Made by a program: the position numbers and the translations under genes
The notes under the pieces: model-generated
The model's database searches: none
What the model was told of the DNA's origin: nothing
What the model saw: only the letters and a program-made list of their open reading frames with translations
NCBI RefSeq assembly: GCF_029168945.1
Contig: NC_083605.1
Coordinates: 41,713,659 to 41,777,658 of the forward strand
Direction of reading: 5' to 3'
Length of the DNA: 64,000 nucleotides
DNA from: Cannabis sativa
Lineage: Eukaryota; Streptophyta; Magnoliopsida; Rosales; Cannabaceae
Part shown: positions 33,150 through 44,665 of the stretch, in pieces
How the letters are laid out: each line of letters starts with the position of its first letter
Numbering within the stretch: the first letter of the stretch is position 1

Positions 33150-34925
33150 AACTCCCACTTGCACTAATATAAAACAAAAAGTGCGTTTCAAATAATCTCA
33201 ACCCCTTGATATACAAATCAAGTGTAGTAGTAGTAAACTCCTCGTAATAGGATCTGAAAGGTTGAATTAAACATAACCTTTTCTCCACCATTACTCTTCC
33301 TTAATCACAAAATCATTGATAATGTGAAATTCCTCTCTATATGTCTACTCTCTTGGGATACTAGATTCTATACCTTTGGCAACTACTTCTTGGTTAATGA
33401 GGAAATAACACTAGTAGTTTAGGCAATTTGGAATGGTGCCAAAAATGTATAGAACTTTCCTTAGACTGAACAAGTACCTTTCCTGTAACTTTAACACTCA
33501 GTCCCTTCCTGGTAGACCTAGAGACTTCAGATAGGTTTTTACACTTCTCCAAAATCACTATTCCACCCTCAGAGTAATCACCATCTTATCAGAAAGATTT
33601 TCTAGCACAAAGGCAAATTTCGAAATCTGATGTGGTGTAGTCTAAGAGTTTTAAACACACTCTTATAGACTAACATATAGTTCCTCTTTTTAATCTTAGG
33701 ATATACTTGATTGTCTTCCAATGTTCTTCTCCTGGATTAATTTGATACCTACTCATTACTCCCACTCAACAGCAGGTGTCTGGTCTAAGGCATACAAAAG
33801 CATGTCTAAGACCTCTCACTGTTGATTTAAGAAATTCTTTCATGGCTTTATCTTTTCTGGAATAGTTGAGACTTTTCCTTAGATAAATAAAATTTATGCC
33901 TAAGAAGTTGTGAAGCTTCGATAGATTGCCATTAGAAAGAAAATGCTTCAGCATCTTACTAAAGTAAGTTGCTTGCATTAGAGTAAGTAATTACCAGGTA
34001 TACCAAAAGCCATAGGTTTAGATAAACTCAAACCTATAATACTAGGAACAAGAAGACTTGTTTAGATAAACGAAATTTCCTTTTATGTCCTTGTAATAGA
34101 AAGTTTAAGTTACTCCATGTGAATGGATTAAACCATAGTTCTATTGGCTTTTCTTCTTAGTTTCTTATCTTGACAATCCATTACTTGTTTAAACTCACAA
34201 TGGATTTTAATCACTAGTGTCTCCCAAGTCATAAGAAGTTGAGTTCCTAGAAACTCTCCCACTACGACAAGGTACCGTGAATTATGTCTAAGAAAACTAA
34301 ATGGTATTGATCTCTTCGGTTGTGACAAGACAACAGAGGCAGTGGGATCATCATATGTCAAATAAGATGATAGAACACTTTTGGAATCAAGAATTAAATA
34401 TCTCCTTTATATGTTTTCAAACTTTCTTAGAAAAGTAGTATTTGTTTAAACAAACACTTTCTTATCATCATATGTCAAATAACAGTTCTAGCTTTTCTTA
34501 AGATTTTGATTGGCTCATCCATGAATCTAGTAATGATTTACATTAAGTATACAACCATTACATCATTCTGAAATTATATTACGATAGAAGGAATTAGGCA
34601 ACGACTAGTAACTAATCATCAACATGCAACTCAAAATTTCTGGGGAGGTAAGTTTGGATATAATTCAAAAATCAATTTAATGATCTTTGAACTGCATATT
34701 TACTAACTATTTCTCCACCCCTATCAGTTCGCAATATCTTTAACCACTTACCTTAATGGTTTTAACCATTGCTAGAAATTAATGAAATTTTTCAAACATT
34801 TCAAATTTTTTTGCTAAAAGGTATAATCTAGAGTTATTGTTTAAAGAATACAACGAAAAAATCATATCCACCCCTGAATGTACATCCATCCGCGAATGAG
34901 ATGAACTACTTTCAGTGGATATAGG
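33150..34925 (-). pseudogene. Copia pol stub of EF (continues at 44342-44665)
   Basis: Closely matches 19512-21370 of BC. It opens with the polypurine tract at 33150-33159. A 70-codon frame (33978-33766) retains an RT-end-like segment ending CLRPDTCC at the shared stop. A 77-codon frame (34361-34128) retains part of the linker. A segment of the BC stub near 20815-20930 is shortened here. Tekay-2 inserted at ATAGG; the remainder after the insertion reaches the leader at about 44665. Confidence 0.7.
34921..34925. repeat. Target-site duplication of Tekay-2 (ATAGG)
   Basis: ATAGG precedes the left LTR and recurs at 44337-44341. The uninterrupted sequence is visible in BC near 21360, confirming the insertion. 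Confidence 0.95.
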
Positions 34926-37150
34926 TGTAACACCCTAACTATCTTAGGCGTATTACGTGATTTTTAAACGTACTGTGCAGCTCGTTGCTAATCAACGAGG
35001 TTTATGGAAAAACGTGATTAATTAAAATTTTGCTTTTTCATTAAACTTATAAACCATTTTACAAAAGTCTCGGGATCCCGATTTATAAAAATATTTACAA
35101 ACGTTTTCACTGTTTAACTTTTACATCAAAATGAAAGTCGTCTAACGACAGTTACAAAATCTCAGCCGTGCTGTCCCGAGGATCGTACGCTCCAGGCCTA
35201 ACCGCCCCGACATGTACAATCTCATAAGCTCGCTCACGGTCCATCAGCAACTGCCTTGCCTTTACCTACACATGAACATAAACTGTGAGTCGACGTACCC
35301 GCAAGAAAAGCATAATAATATCATACATAAAACTGACTGCCGTGTCCAACACGATACTGAGTCCCGCTACTGCCATGTCCAACATGGTACTGAGCACTAC
35401 TGCCATGTCCAACATGGTACTGAGTTTTGAACGTTCAGGGGACGGTACTATTGACAAGTATCCTCCTGATCGGTCGAACCTGGCCATACTCCGCCATCGG
35501 TCATACTCCAGCCTCGTACCGACGGATAGGTCAATAGCACCGAACCACCAACCAAGGTCACTGATCGGCCGAACCGGCCATACTCCGCCGCTGGTCATAC
35601 TCCAGCCTGTACCGACGTGACAGGGTTGGGTGGTTCGAAGCCTAAATACATATCTAATGTAATCTAACAGGCTTCCTACATGCACGCTAAACATGTAAAC
35701 TACATATGCATACTGTTATACTAATCTTACCTGGATTCCGATTTCGTGTGTGCCGGCCAACCCGACCGGAACCGAAGCCGAACGGCGGACACGCTCCTAA
35801 ACCATAAAAATCACAACGCTATAAGTGACACGCTAAATCACTTCCCGGGGACTAAAACTTGAAACTAAAAGTTTCCCTATCGATAAAAAGCATGGCAATA
35901 CCCCTAAAAACCCAAAAACGAGGAAAACTAGGGTTCGAAAAATCCCCAACCCTAAGCAGTATCGGCTGCCCAACCGGAATTCCGGTTCTGGGAAAATTCA
36001 GGACCCCATCCGGAATTCCGGATGCTCAACCGGAATTCCGGTTCCTCGCAGGCAGCCAACTAAAAATCTCCTAACTTGACCAAATCAAACCCAAATGGTC
36101 CCAAACTTTCCAGACCTGCTAAATAGACCCTAATAAACATTTCCAAGGCATCAAACCTACCCAGAAACCACATACACAAATTTTGCCATTGGAGCTCAAG
36201 CTTTGAGTTCCAAACTCAAGCTTGAGCAAAACCACTTAGACAAAGAATCAAACTAGCTTAAAACCTCTTAAACTAGCATAATATAAACTCAGCAAACTAA
36301 CAAGAACATCCAGCAATTCACAGAACAAAAACATAACATTTTCTTTCAAAATTCATAACTTTTAACAAAGAAACTAAAAGCTTTGAACACCCTATCTAGC
36401 ATGCTTCAAACAACTCAATTATTCATCACATAAACATGCTTTGAATCACACAATTTAACCTCAAAACACAGCAGCCAAAATCAATTAAAATCATGCATGC
36501 ATTCATCACTTTTTCACATTTTTCTCAAGAATTTAAAGAGAGGAAGACAAGAACCAACCTAGCTTGCAAAGAACCTTAAGAGATGATGAATAACCAGCCA
36601 AAATCAAAGGAGAAAAGCCCCCTCCTTGCTGCTCAAAGCTTGGCCGAAAGAGAGAGTGTTTGTGTGTGTGAGTTTTTGGAATTTTCTTCAAAAATGACTA
36701 AGTGTTGGAATTTTGGAAAAAAGGAATATAACACATTTTAATTCAGCCAAATAATCACATAAATAATTATTTAATTTCCATTTAATAAATCATACAAGAC
36801 AAAACACTAATGGGGCAAAAAGACCATTTTGCCCCTCCACCATAAAATCACATAATTCATACTAAAGGGGTATTTTTGGGACATTCTAAATTCCCGGCCA
36901 TTCCCGACATTCCCAATGTCTAAAACCCGTCCCCAAAATACTAACATACTAAGTTGTGATTTCTACTGAGCCAAACGCCGCGTTCCAAAATACCGAACAC
37001 CGAAATGCGAAATATAAAAGCTACTAATAACATACTCATGCATATTTGAATTCCATAAATATCAATAATAAATTATTTAAATAGCTATAAATAATTTCAT
37101 GATTAACATAAATAACTGCTAATTTCCAAATTAACTAAGCGGGCTTTACA
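34926..37150 (-). repeat. Tekay-2 3' LTR
   Basis: 2225 bp. Palindromes at 35972-35987, 36007-36024 and 36028-36043; hairpin array 35341-35417. The middle U3 part (about 36050-36790) is clearly diverged from Tekay-1, whereas the LTR ends are nearly identical. Confidence 0.95.
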
Positions 37151-37151
37151 A

Positions 37152-39305
37152 CTATCCCCCCCTTAAAAGGATTTCGTCCCCGAAATCTAACCTGAATAAC
37201 TCTGGATATTGAGCTCGCATATCTGACTCAAGCTCCCAGGTGGCTTCTTCCACCTTACTGTTTCTCCAGAGAACCTTGACCAACGCTATGGTCTTATTCC
37301 GAAGGACTTTATCCTTTCTATCCAGGATCTGCACTGGCTGTTCCTCATAAGACATATCTGACTGAAGCTGAAGGCTCTCATAACTGAGTATATGAGAGGG
37401 GTCTGAAACGTATTTTCTCAACATTGAGACATGAAATACGTTGTGCACTGCTGATAAAGCTGGAGGCAATGCTAACCGATATGCCACTTGACCTATCTTC
37501 TCGAGAATCTTGAAAGGTCCTGTAAATCTAGGGCATAACTTGCCTCTTTTCCCGAAACGTTTAATCCCCTTCATCGGAGATACTCGTAAAAACACATGGT
37601 CCCCTACTCGGAACTCAACATCCCTACGTTTCGGACCGCGTAACTCTTCCGTCCGCTTCTGGGAGGCAAGCATTCTAGCTTTAATCTTCTCTATTGCCTC
37701 ATTGGTCCGCTGAACTGACTCTGGACCTAGGTATTTCCTCTCCCCTGTCTCATCCCAGTGGATAGGGGATCTGCATTTCCTACCGTACAACAGTTCGTAG
37801 GGTGCCATCCCTATCGTACTCTGGTAACTGTTGTTGTAAGAGAACTCTATTAACGGTAGATATTTACTCCATGAACCCTCAAAGTCCATAACACAGGCTC
37901 TCAGCATATCCTCCAATATCTGAATTGTCCTTTCGGACTGACCGTCTGTCTGAGGATGAAATGCTGTACTGAATTTTAGCTTCGTACCCATTGCCCGTTG
38001 CAAACTCTGCCAAAATTTGGAGGTGAATTTCGGATCCCTGTCCGAAACTATAGACTTCGGTACCCCGTGAAGTCTCACTATCTCTTTGACATATAACTCT
38101 GCCAACTGATCCACTGTAAATGTTGTTCTGACCGGCAGAAAATGAGCAGATTTCGTAAATCGATCCACCACTACCCAGATGGAGTCATACATACCCGTGG
38201 TCCTAGGTAACCCGACCACAAAATCCATCGTAATATCCTCCCATTTCCATTCTGGTAGGGTTAGAGGCTGCAACAACCCCGTCGGTCTCTGATGTTCAGC
38301 CTTGATCTGCTGACACGTGAGGCACCTCGAAACGAATTCTACCAAATTCTTCTTCATACCGCTCCACCAGAAGTACGGTTTTAAATCTTGGTACATCTTG
38401 GTGGTGCCGGGATGCAGAGAATATGGAGTAGAATGAGCCTCCTCAAAAATCTCATTCCTCAGTTCCACACTGCTCGGAACACAAACCCTAGCTTTATACA
38501 AAAGCATCCCACTGTCTGTCACTGAAAAGTCTTTGGCTTGACCAGCCAATACCTCATCTCGGATCTTCACTAACTCCGGATCTGTCGTCTGAGCAACCTT
38601 TATTCTTTCCAACAGATCAGATTGCAGCGTTAAGTTGTGAAGCTGACCTACCACAAACTCGATGCTGGATCTAACCATATCCTCTGCTAGCTGAGGTGAG
38701 ATCTGAACCATGCTAGCTACTTGCCCGGGACCCTTTCTGCTCAGGGCATCGGCCACTACATTGGCTTTCCCGGGATGGTAAAGGATCTCACAATCATAAT
38801 CCTTCACTAGTTCCAACCAACGCCTTTGTCTCATGTTCAAATCTTTCTGAGTAAAGAAATACTTGAGACTTTTATGGTCGGTATAGATCTCGCACTTCTC
38901 CCCATAAAGGTAATGCCGCCAAATCTTCAGTGCAAAAACCACTGCGGCCAATTCTAAATCATGAGTCGGGTATCGCTGTTCATAGTCCTTTAACTGACGG
39001 GAGGCATAAGCGATAACCCGATCGGCTTGCATCAATACGCACCCTAAACCCTGTTTGGATGCGTCACAGTAGACTACGAACTTCTCCTCGTCCGAAGGCA
39101 AAGCTAGTACCGGAGCAGTAATCAACCTCTGTTTCAGCTCCTGAAAACTAGCTTCGCATTTATCTGACGAGATAAATCGCTGATTCTTCTTTGTAAGCTC
39201 CGTTAGGGGCATTGAAATTTTGGAGAACCCCTCCACGAACCTACGGTAGTACCCAGCTAACCCCAAGAAGCTTCTGATCTCTGTCACTGTCTTCGGTCTC
39301 GCCAA
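37152..39305 (-). pseudogene. Tekay-2 RT connection, RNase H, integrase and chromodomain
   Basis: 717-codon open frame. Residues 1-60 are the RT thumb/connection ([16 protein letters not shown], 39272-39225 region). RNase H is at about 74-190 (39086-38736) with its four acidic residues. The integrase zinc motif is at 291-331 (38435-38313). The DDE residues are D361 (38225), D422 (38042) and E458 (37934). The chromodomain is at 660-704 (37328-37194) with VEEATWE and YPELF. All catalytic residues are present. As written it cannot be expressed as part of the full polyprotein because of upstream breaks, but the segment itself shows no decay. Confidence 0.95.
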
Positions 39306-40640
39306 TCCCTCGACGGATTCGATCTTTCCGGATCCACCTTGATCCCGTCCTTACTCACAATGTGCCCCAGGAAGGACACCTGAGACAACCAGAACTCACA
39401 TTTCTTGAACTTGGCGTAGAGTCTATGTTCTCGAAGTCGTTGCAGTACCATCTGGAGGTGTAACTCATGCTCCTCTTCTGATTGAGAGTACACGAGGATG
39501 TCGTCGATAAACACAATCACACGTATATCGAGGAAATCCTTGAATACTCGTTCATCGTGTCCATGAATGCCGCAGAGCATTGGTTAGTCCGAATGACATA
39601 ACCAGAAACTCGTAGTGTCCATACCTAGTGCGGAAAGCCGTCTTTGGAATGTCCTCCTCTCGGATCCTCAACTGATGATAACCCGAACGGAGATCAATCT
39701 TAGAAAAGACCGTCTTCCCCTGAAGCTGATCGAACAAGTCATCGATCCTAGGTAATGGATATTTATTCTTCACCGTCGCCTTGTTCAACTCTCGTAGTCG
39801 ATGCACATCCTCATAGATCCATCCTTCTTCTTCACGAACAAAACCGGGGCTCCCCAAGGTGACACACTGGGCCGAATGAACCCTATGTCAAGCAACCCTT
39901 GGAGCTGAATCTTTAACTCCTTAAGTTCAGCTGGAGCCATCCTATATGGGGCTTTGGAAACCGGATCCACCCCTGGTGCCAAGTCAATCACGAAGTCAAT
40001 TTCCCGCTGAGGTGGTAACCCTGGAAGTTCTTCGGGAAAAACGTCCAAAAATTCCCGAACCACTCTGATGTCCTCTGGCCGAATGGTGTCTGGCCGAGTG
40101 GTGTCCACCACCACGGCCAGAAACCCTAAGCACCCACCGTGCAATAATTCTCTCGCTGACATAGCCGAGATCACCGGGATCCGAGATCCCTGAACCGAAC
40201 CCACAAATACGAACGGTTCTTCACTTTCCGGTTGGAAGACCACCATCTTTCTCTTGCAGTCAATGCTCGCCGAATATTTAGATAGGAAATCCATTCCTAA
40301 AATAATATCAAATTCGACTAAGCTCATCTCTATCAGATCAGCGCTTAACTCTCTACCATCTATCCTGATCGGCATAGACCTAATCCACCTATTGGAGATA
40401 ACCAATTCTCCGCCAGGTAACAGGGTTCCAAACCCTGATTCATATCTATCAAAGGGTCTACCCAACTTACTACAGACTCTGGCCGCCACATAAGAACGTG
40501 TAGCCCCAGAATCAAACAGCACTGAATAAAGCGAGTCGTTAATAAAAATCTGACCTGTAACAACTGATGGGCTGGCATCTGCATCAGCCTGCGTGATCGC
40601 GAATACCCTGGCTGGAGTGGGTATCGCTGGAGCTCTCGGT
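39284..40640 (-). pseudogene. Tekay-2 protease and RT, frameshifted
   Basis: Protease DSGA at 40502-40513. RT runs through the [13 protein letters not shown] stretch, then the frame changes at about 39790 (CTCTCG here, CTCTCTG in Tekay-1). The frame 39857-39552 contains the first catalytic Asp motif [11 protein letters not shown], then another change at about 39565 (CTCGTTC here, CTCTGTTC in Tekay-1). The last frame 39580-39284 contains FIDD at 39500-39511. The RT is therefore complete in content but split over three frames. Confidence 0.92.
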
Positions 40641-41833
40641 GCCTCTGGCCGGAGCTGGGGACATTCCCTCTTGAAGTGCCCGGGCATGCCACAATGAAAG
40701 CATCCCTGCCCCTTGCACTCTCCCCGATGATGCCTCTTGCAGCTAGGGCACTCGGGATAGGAGAATCGAGTCTCATTACCACCAGGACGACTCCCTCTGT
40801 TCTGGTTCCCCCGGAACCTCTTGTTCTGACTCGAGCCGCCGGAAGCAGTGGGTGCCCTCTTCCTCTGATCAATGGCCGAACCACTACTCCCCCTGCTAAA
40901 TCCTGATGCAGGAGGGGTAGGAGCTCCGCCACTAATCGGAGTACTAGCTGACTCTGACATGCACCCCACTGCGCCCTCAGCTCGCAGTGCCTTCTCCACC
41001 ATCTGAGCGTAGGTGGTGCTGTCGTCTGTGGTAATCATCAGGTCATGCCTGATCTTGGGATTCAACCCGTCCAGGTACTTCTCCTTCCTGCTGAAGTCGG
41101 TCGGCACAATTCCCGAGGCTAACCTCGCCAACCCACAACCGAGTAGTATACTCAGTGACACTCATGTTCTCCCGCTGGGTCAGGTGAACGAACTCTTTCC
41201 TCTTGGCGCTTCTGACCGCCTCATTATAGTATTTCGCGTTGAAGAGTTCTTGGAACCTTTCCCAAGACATGGTGGTGACGTCGTGAATCTGAGACACCAT
41301 GTCCCACCATACCAGGGCATCCTCCTGGAACTGAAATGTGGCGCACACCACTCTGTCGTTACCGGTGACACCCATGAAGTTCGACTCCCGGGTGATCACC
41401 GTCGCCCACCGCTCGCTTTCGATACATCCGGACCTCCCAGGAATACCGGAGGTGCTTGTTTCCGGAACCGCTCATACAAAGGTTCCAATCTGTGGGCCGC
41501 CACCACTATCTCGGCCTGGGCAGCAGGGGCAGGTGCCACTGGAACTACTGGCACAGGAACTGCAGGAGCACCCTGCTGTCTCAACCTCTGAATCTCGAGG
41601 TCTTGTTCTTCGATCCTGGCTTGCATTTCCGCAAACCGTAACTCCCAATTCGGGGCTCCCTGATCGGCTGGGGGAGCCTGGGCAGCCTGTGGCGGGTCCT
41701 CAACACCCCGACCACGAGCCCTGCCTCGGGGACCTCTACCTCGGCCCCTAGCAGGTGGGGGAAACCGAGCTCCCTCTCCCTGATTCGACCCCACGGAGTT
41801 GCCCCGACTCCTGGTAGTCCGCCTGGCGTCCAT
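40641..41833 (-). pseudogene. Tekay-2 gag, frameshifted
   Basis: Begins at the ATG at 41833 (MDARRTTRSRG), with an arginine/glycine-rich N-terminus, a coiled-coil-like [15 protein letters not shown] stretch near 41625-41580, the capsid region, and the CCHC knuckle at 40661-40702. Breaks near 41410 and 41130 divide it into three frames. Gag would form the virus-like particle and bind the genomic RNA through the knuckle. Confidence 0.92.
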
Positions 41834-42100
41834 CTAGTTAGAACCGCCTGCGAAACCAAGAGTTGGCATATCAGGTCGTATTCAAGGCGAGCTTACTAAT
41901 GCCGCTTAATTTGGAAATTAGAAATGAAACATGCGCCTATTCTACTATCAAAGCTACTAACATGCTTCCTAACAGCTTTTCTTTTTCATAACTGAATAAA
42001 ATAAACTACTAAAGCAATAAAGGCTTACTGAACCGTGAACCGAGCTAACTGCTGATGATGATTGTACATGTCGTGACGATCTTCGGAAGACAACTTGGCG

Positions 42101-42112
42101 GCTCTGATACCA
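42101..42112 (-). promoter_or_regulatory. Tekay-2 primer binding site
   Basis: Sense TGGTATCAGAGC, three bases from the LTR end at 42116; initiator-Met tRNA type. Confidence 0.9.
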
Positions 42113-42115
42113 AAT

Positions 42116-44336
42116 TGTAACACCCTAACTATCTTAGGCGTATTACGTGATTTTTAAACGTACTGTGCAGCTCGTTGCTAATCAACGAGGTTTATGGAAA
42201 AACGTGATTAATTAAAATTTTGCTTTTTCATTAAACTTATAAACCATTTTACAAAAGTCTCGGGATCCCGATTTATAAAAATATTTACAAACGTTTTCAC
42301 TGTTTAACTTTTACATCAAAATGAAAGTCGTCTAACGACAGTTACAAAATCTCAGCCGTGCTGTCCCGAGGATCGTACGCTCCAGGCCTAACCGCCCCGA
42401 CATGTACAGTCTCATAAGCTCGCTCACGGTCCATCAAGAATCGCCTTGCCTTTACCTACACATGAACATAAACCGTGAGTCGACGTACTCGCAAGAAAAG
42501 CATAATAATATCATACATAAAACTGACTGCCGTGTCCAACACGATACTGAGTCCCGCTACTGCCATGTCCAACATGGTACTGAGCACTACTGCCATGTCC
42601 AACATGGTACTGAGTTTTGAACGTTCAGGGGACGGTACTATTGACAAGTATCCTCCTGATCGGTCGAACCGGTCCATACTCCGCCACCGGTCATACTCCA
42701 GCCCGTACCGACGGATAGGTCAATAAGATCGAACCACCAACCAGTTGTCGCCTGATCGGTCGAACCGGTCATACTCCGGCTGCTGGTCATACTCCAGCCT
42801 GTACCGACGTGACAGGGTTGGGTGGTTCGAAGCCTAAATACATATCTAATGTAATCTAACAGGCTTCCTACATGCACGCTAAACATGTAAACTACATATG
42901 CATACTGTTATACTAATCTTACCTGGATTCCGATTTCAGGTGTGCCGGTCAACCTGACTGGAACTGAAGCTGAACGGCGGATTACTGGCTCCTAAACCAT
43001 AAAAATCACAACGCTATAAGTGACACGCTAAATCACTTCCCGGGGACTAAAACTTGAAACTAAAAGTTTCCCTATCGATAAAAAGCATGGCAATACCCCT
43101 AAAAACCCAAAAACGAGGAGAACTAGTGGTTCTCGAAAATCCCCAACCGAAGACCGTTGCCCAACCTAATTCCGGTTCTGAAAATTCAGACCCCATCCGA
43201 ATTCCGGATGCTCAACCGGAATTCCGGTTCCTCGCAGGCAGCCAACTAAAAATCTCCTAACTTGACCAAATCAAACCCAAATGGTCCCAAACTTTCCAGA
43301 CCTGCTAAATAGACCCTAATAAACATTTCCAAGGCATCAAACCTACCCAGAAACCACATACACAAATTTTGCCATTGGAGCTCAAGCTTTGAGTTCCAAA
43401 CTCAAGCTTGAGCAAAACCACTTAGACAGCAATCAAACTAGCTTAAAACCTCTTAAACTAGCATAATATAAACTCAGCAAACTAACAAGAACATCCAGCA
43501 ATTCACAGAACAAAAACATAACATTTTCTTTCAAAATTCATAACTTTTAACAAAGAAACTAAAAGCTTTTAACACCCTATCTAGCATGCTTCAAACAACT
43601 CAATTATTCATCACATAAACATGCTTTGAATCACACAAATTAACCTCAAAACACAGCAGCCAAAATCAACTAAAATCATGCATGCATTCATCACTTTTCA
43701 TCATTTTTTTCAAGAAATTTAAAGAGAGGAAGACAAGAACCAACCTAGCTTGCAAAGAACCTTAAGAGATGATGAATAACCAGCCAAAATCAAAGGAGAA
43801 AAGCCCCTCCTTGCTGCCCAAAGCTTGGCCGAAAGAGAGAGTGTTTGTGTGTGTGAGTTTTTGGAATTTTCTTCAAAAATGACTAAGTGTTGGAATTTTG
43901 GAAAAAAGGAATATAACACATTTTAATTCAGCCAAATAATCACATAAATAATTATTTAATTTCCATTTAATAAATCATACAAGACAAAACACTAATGGGG
44001 CAAAAAGACCATTTTGCCCCTCCACCATAAAATCACATAATTCATACTAAAGGGGTATTTTTGGGACATTCTAAATTCCCGGCCATTCCCGACATTCCCA
44101 ATGTCTAAAACCCGTCCCCAAAATACTAACATACTAAGTTGTGATTTCTACTGAGCCAAACGCCGCGTTCCAAAATACCGGACACCGGAAATGCGAAATA
44201 TAAAAGCTACTAATAACATACTCATGCATATTTGAATTCCATAAATATCAATAATAAATTATTTAAATAGCTATAAATAATTTCATGATTAACATAAATA
44301 ACTGCTAATTTCCAAATTAACTAAGCGGGCTTTACA
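42116..44336 (-). repeat. Tekay-2 5' LTR
   Basis: 2221 bp. Donor-like CCAG|GTAAG at 42918-42926; the matching acceptor is at 41848-41849, 14 nt before the gag ATG at 41833 (a 1075-nt candidate intron). Hairpins at 42531-42607. The palindrome cluster (about 43150-43230) has lost bases at four CCGG sites relative to the left LTR. Confidence 0.93.
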
Positions 44337-44341
44337 ATAGG

Positions 44342-44665
44342 CATATTAACTCTTTGCAGAGATTTATCTTGTCAAATCCACTATGAACAAGATACAAATG
44401 CCATAGATTAAAAAAATGTGGTAGTGTCTTTGATGACTTAGGTTTAGTTACATCAAAGAATTCTTAGAATAGTGCAAGTGGATCCTGGTCACAGAATACC
44501 TAACTCATATTCCATACAGTTTGAATCCATTAATAGAAGATGGATATTAAACCCTTGTGAAGGTGTAACTGTATTGCATCCTGGAATTAGAAATATAAGA
44601 AAATTTCTGTTTGGAATCTAAAATTAAAGTCAAAGACTTAAATTTATACCAAATATAATGAGTAA
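44342..44665 (-). pseudogene. Copia pol stub of EF, part beyond Tekay-2
   Basis: Matches 21361-21690 of BC. No open frame. It joins the leader at about 44665, next to the GGACCACCACTACTAA block shared by all copies. Confidence 0.55.

Larger units (their letters stand above)
34926..44336 (-). mobile_element. Tekay-2: complete Ty3/gypsy chromovirus
   Basis: 9411 bp, minus strand. 3' LTR 34926-37150, 5' LTR 42116-44336, TSD ATAGG, PBS 42101-42112, polypurine tract 37151-37164. It has the same gene order as Tekay-1 and is the best-preserved pol of the window: one 717-codon frame from the RT connection to the chromodomain. Its frame breaks (about 41410, 41130, 39790, 39565, 39300) again mostly coincide with CTG, CAG or CGG changes relative to Tekay-1. 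Confidence 0.95.
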
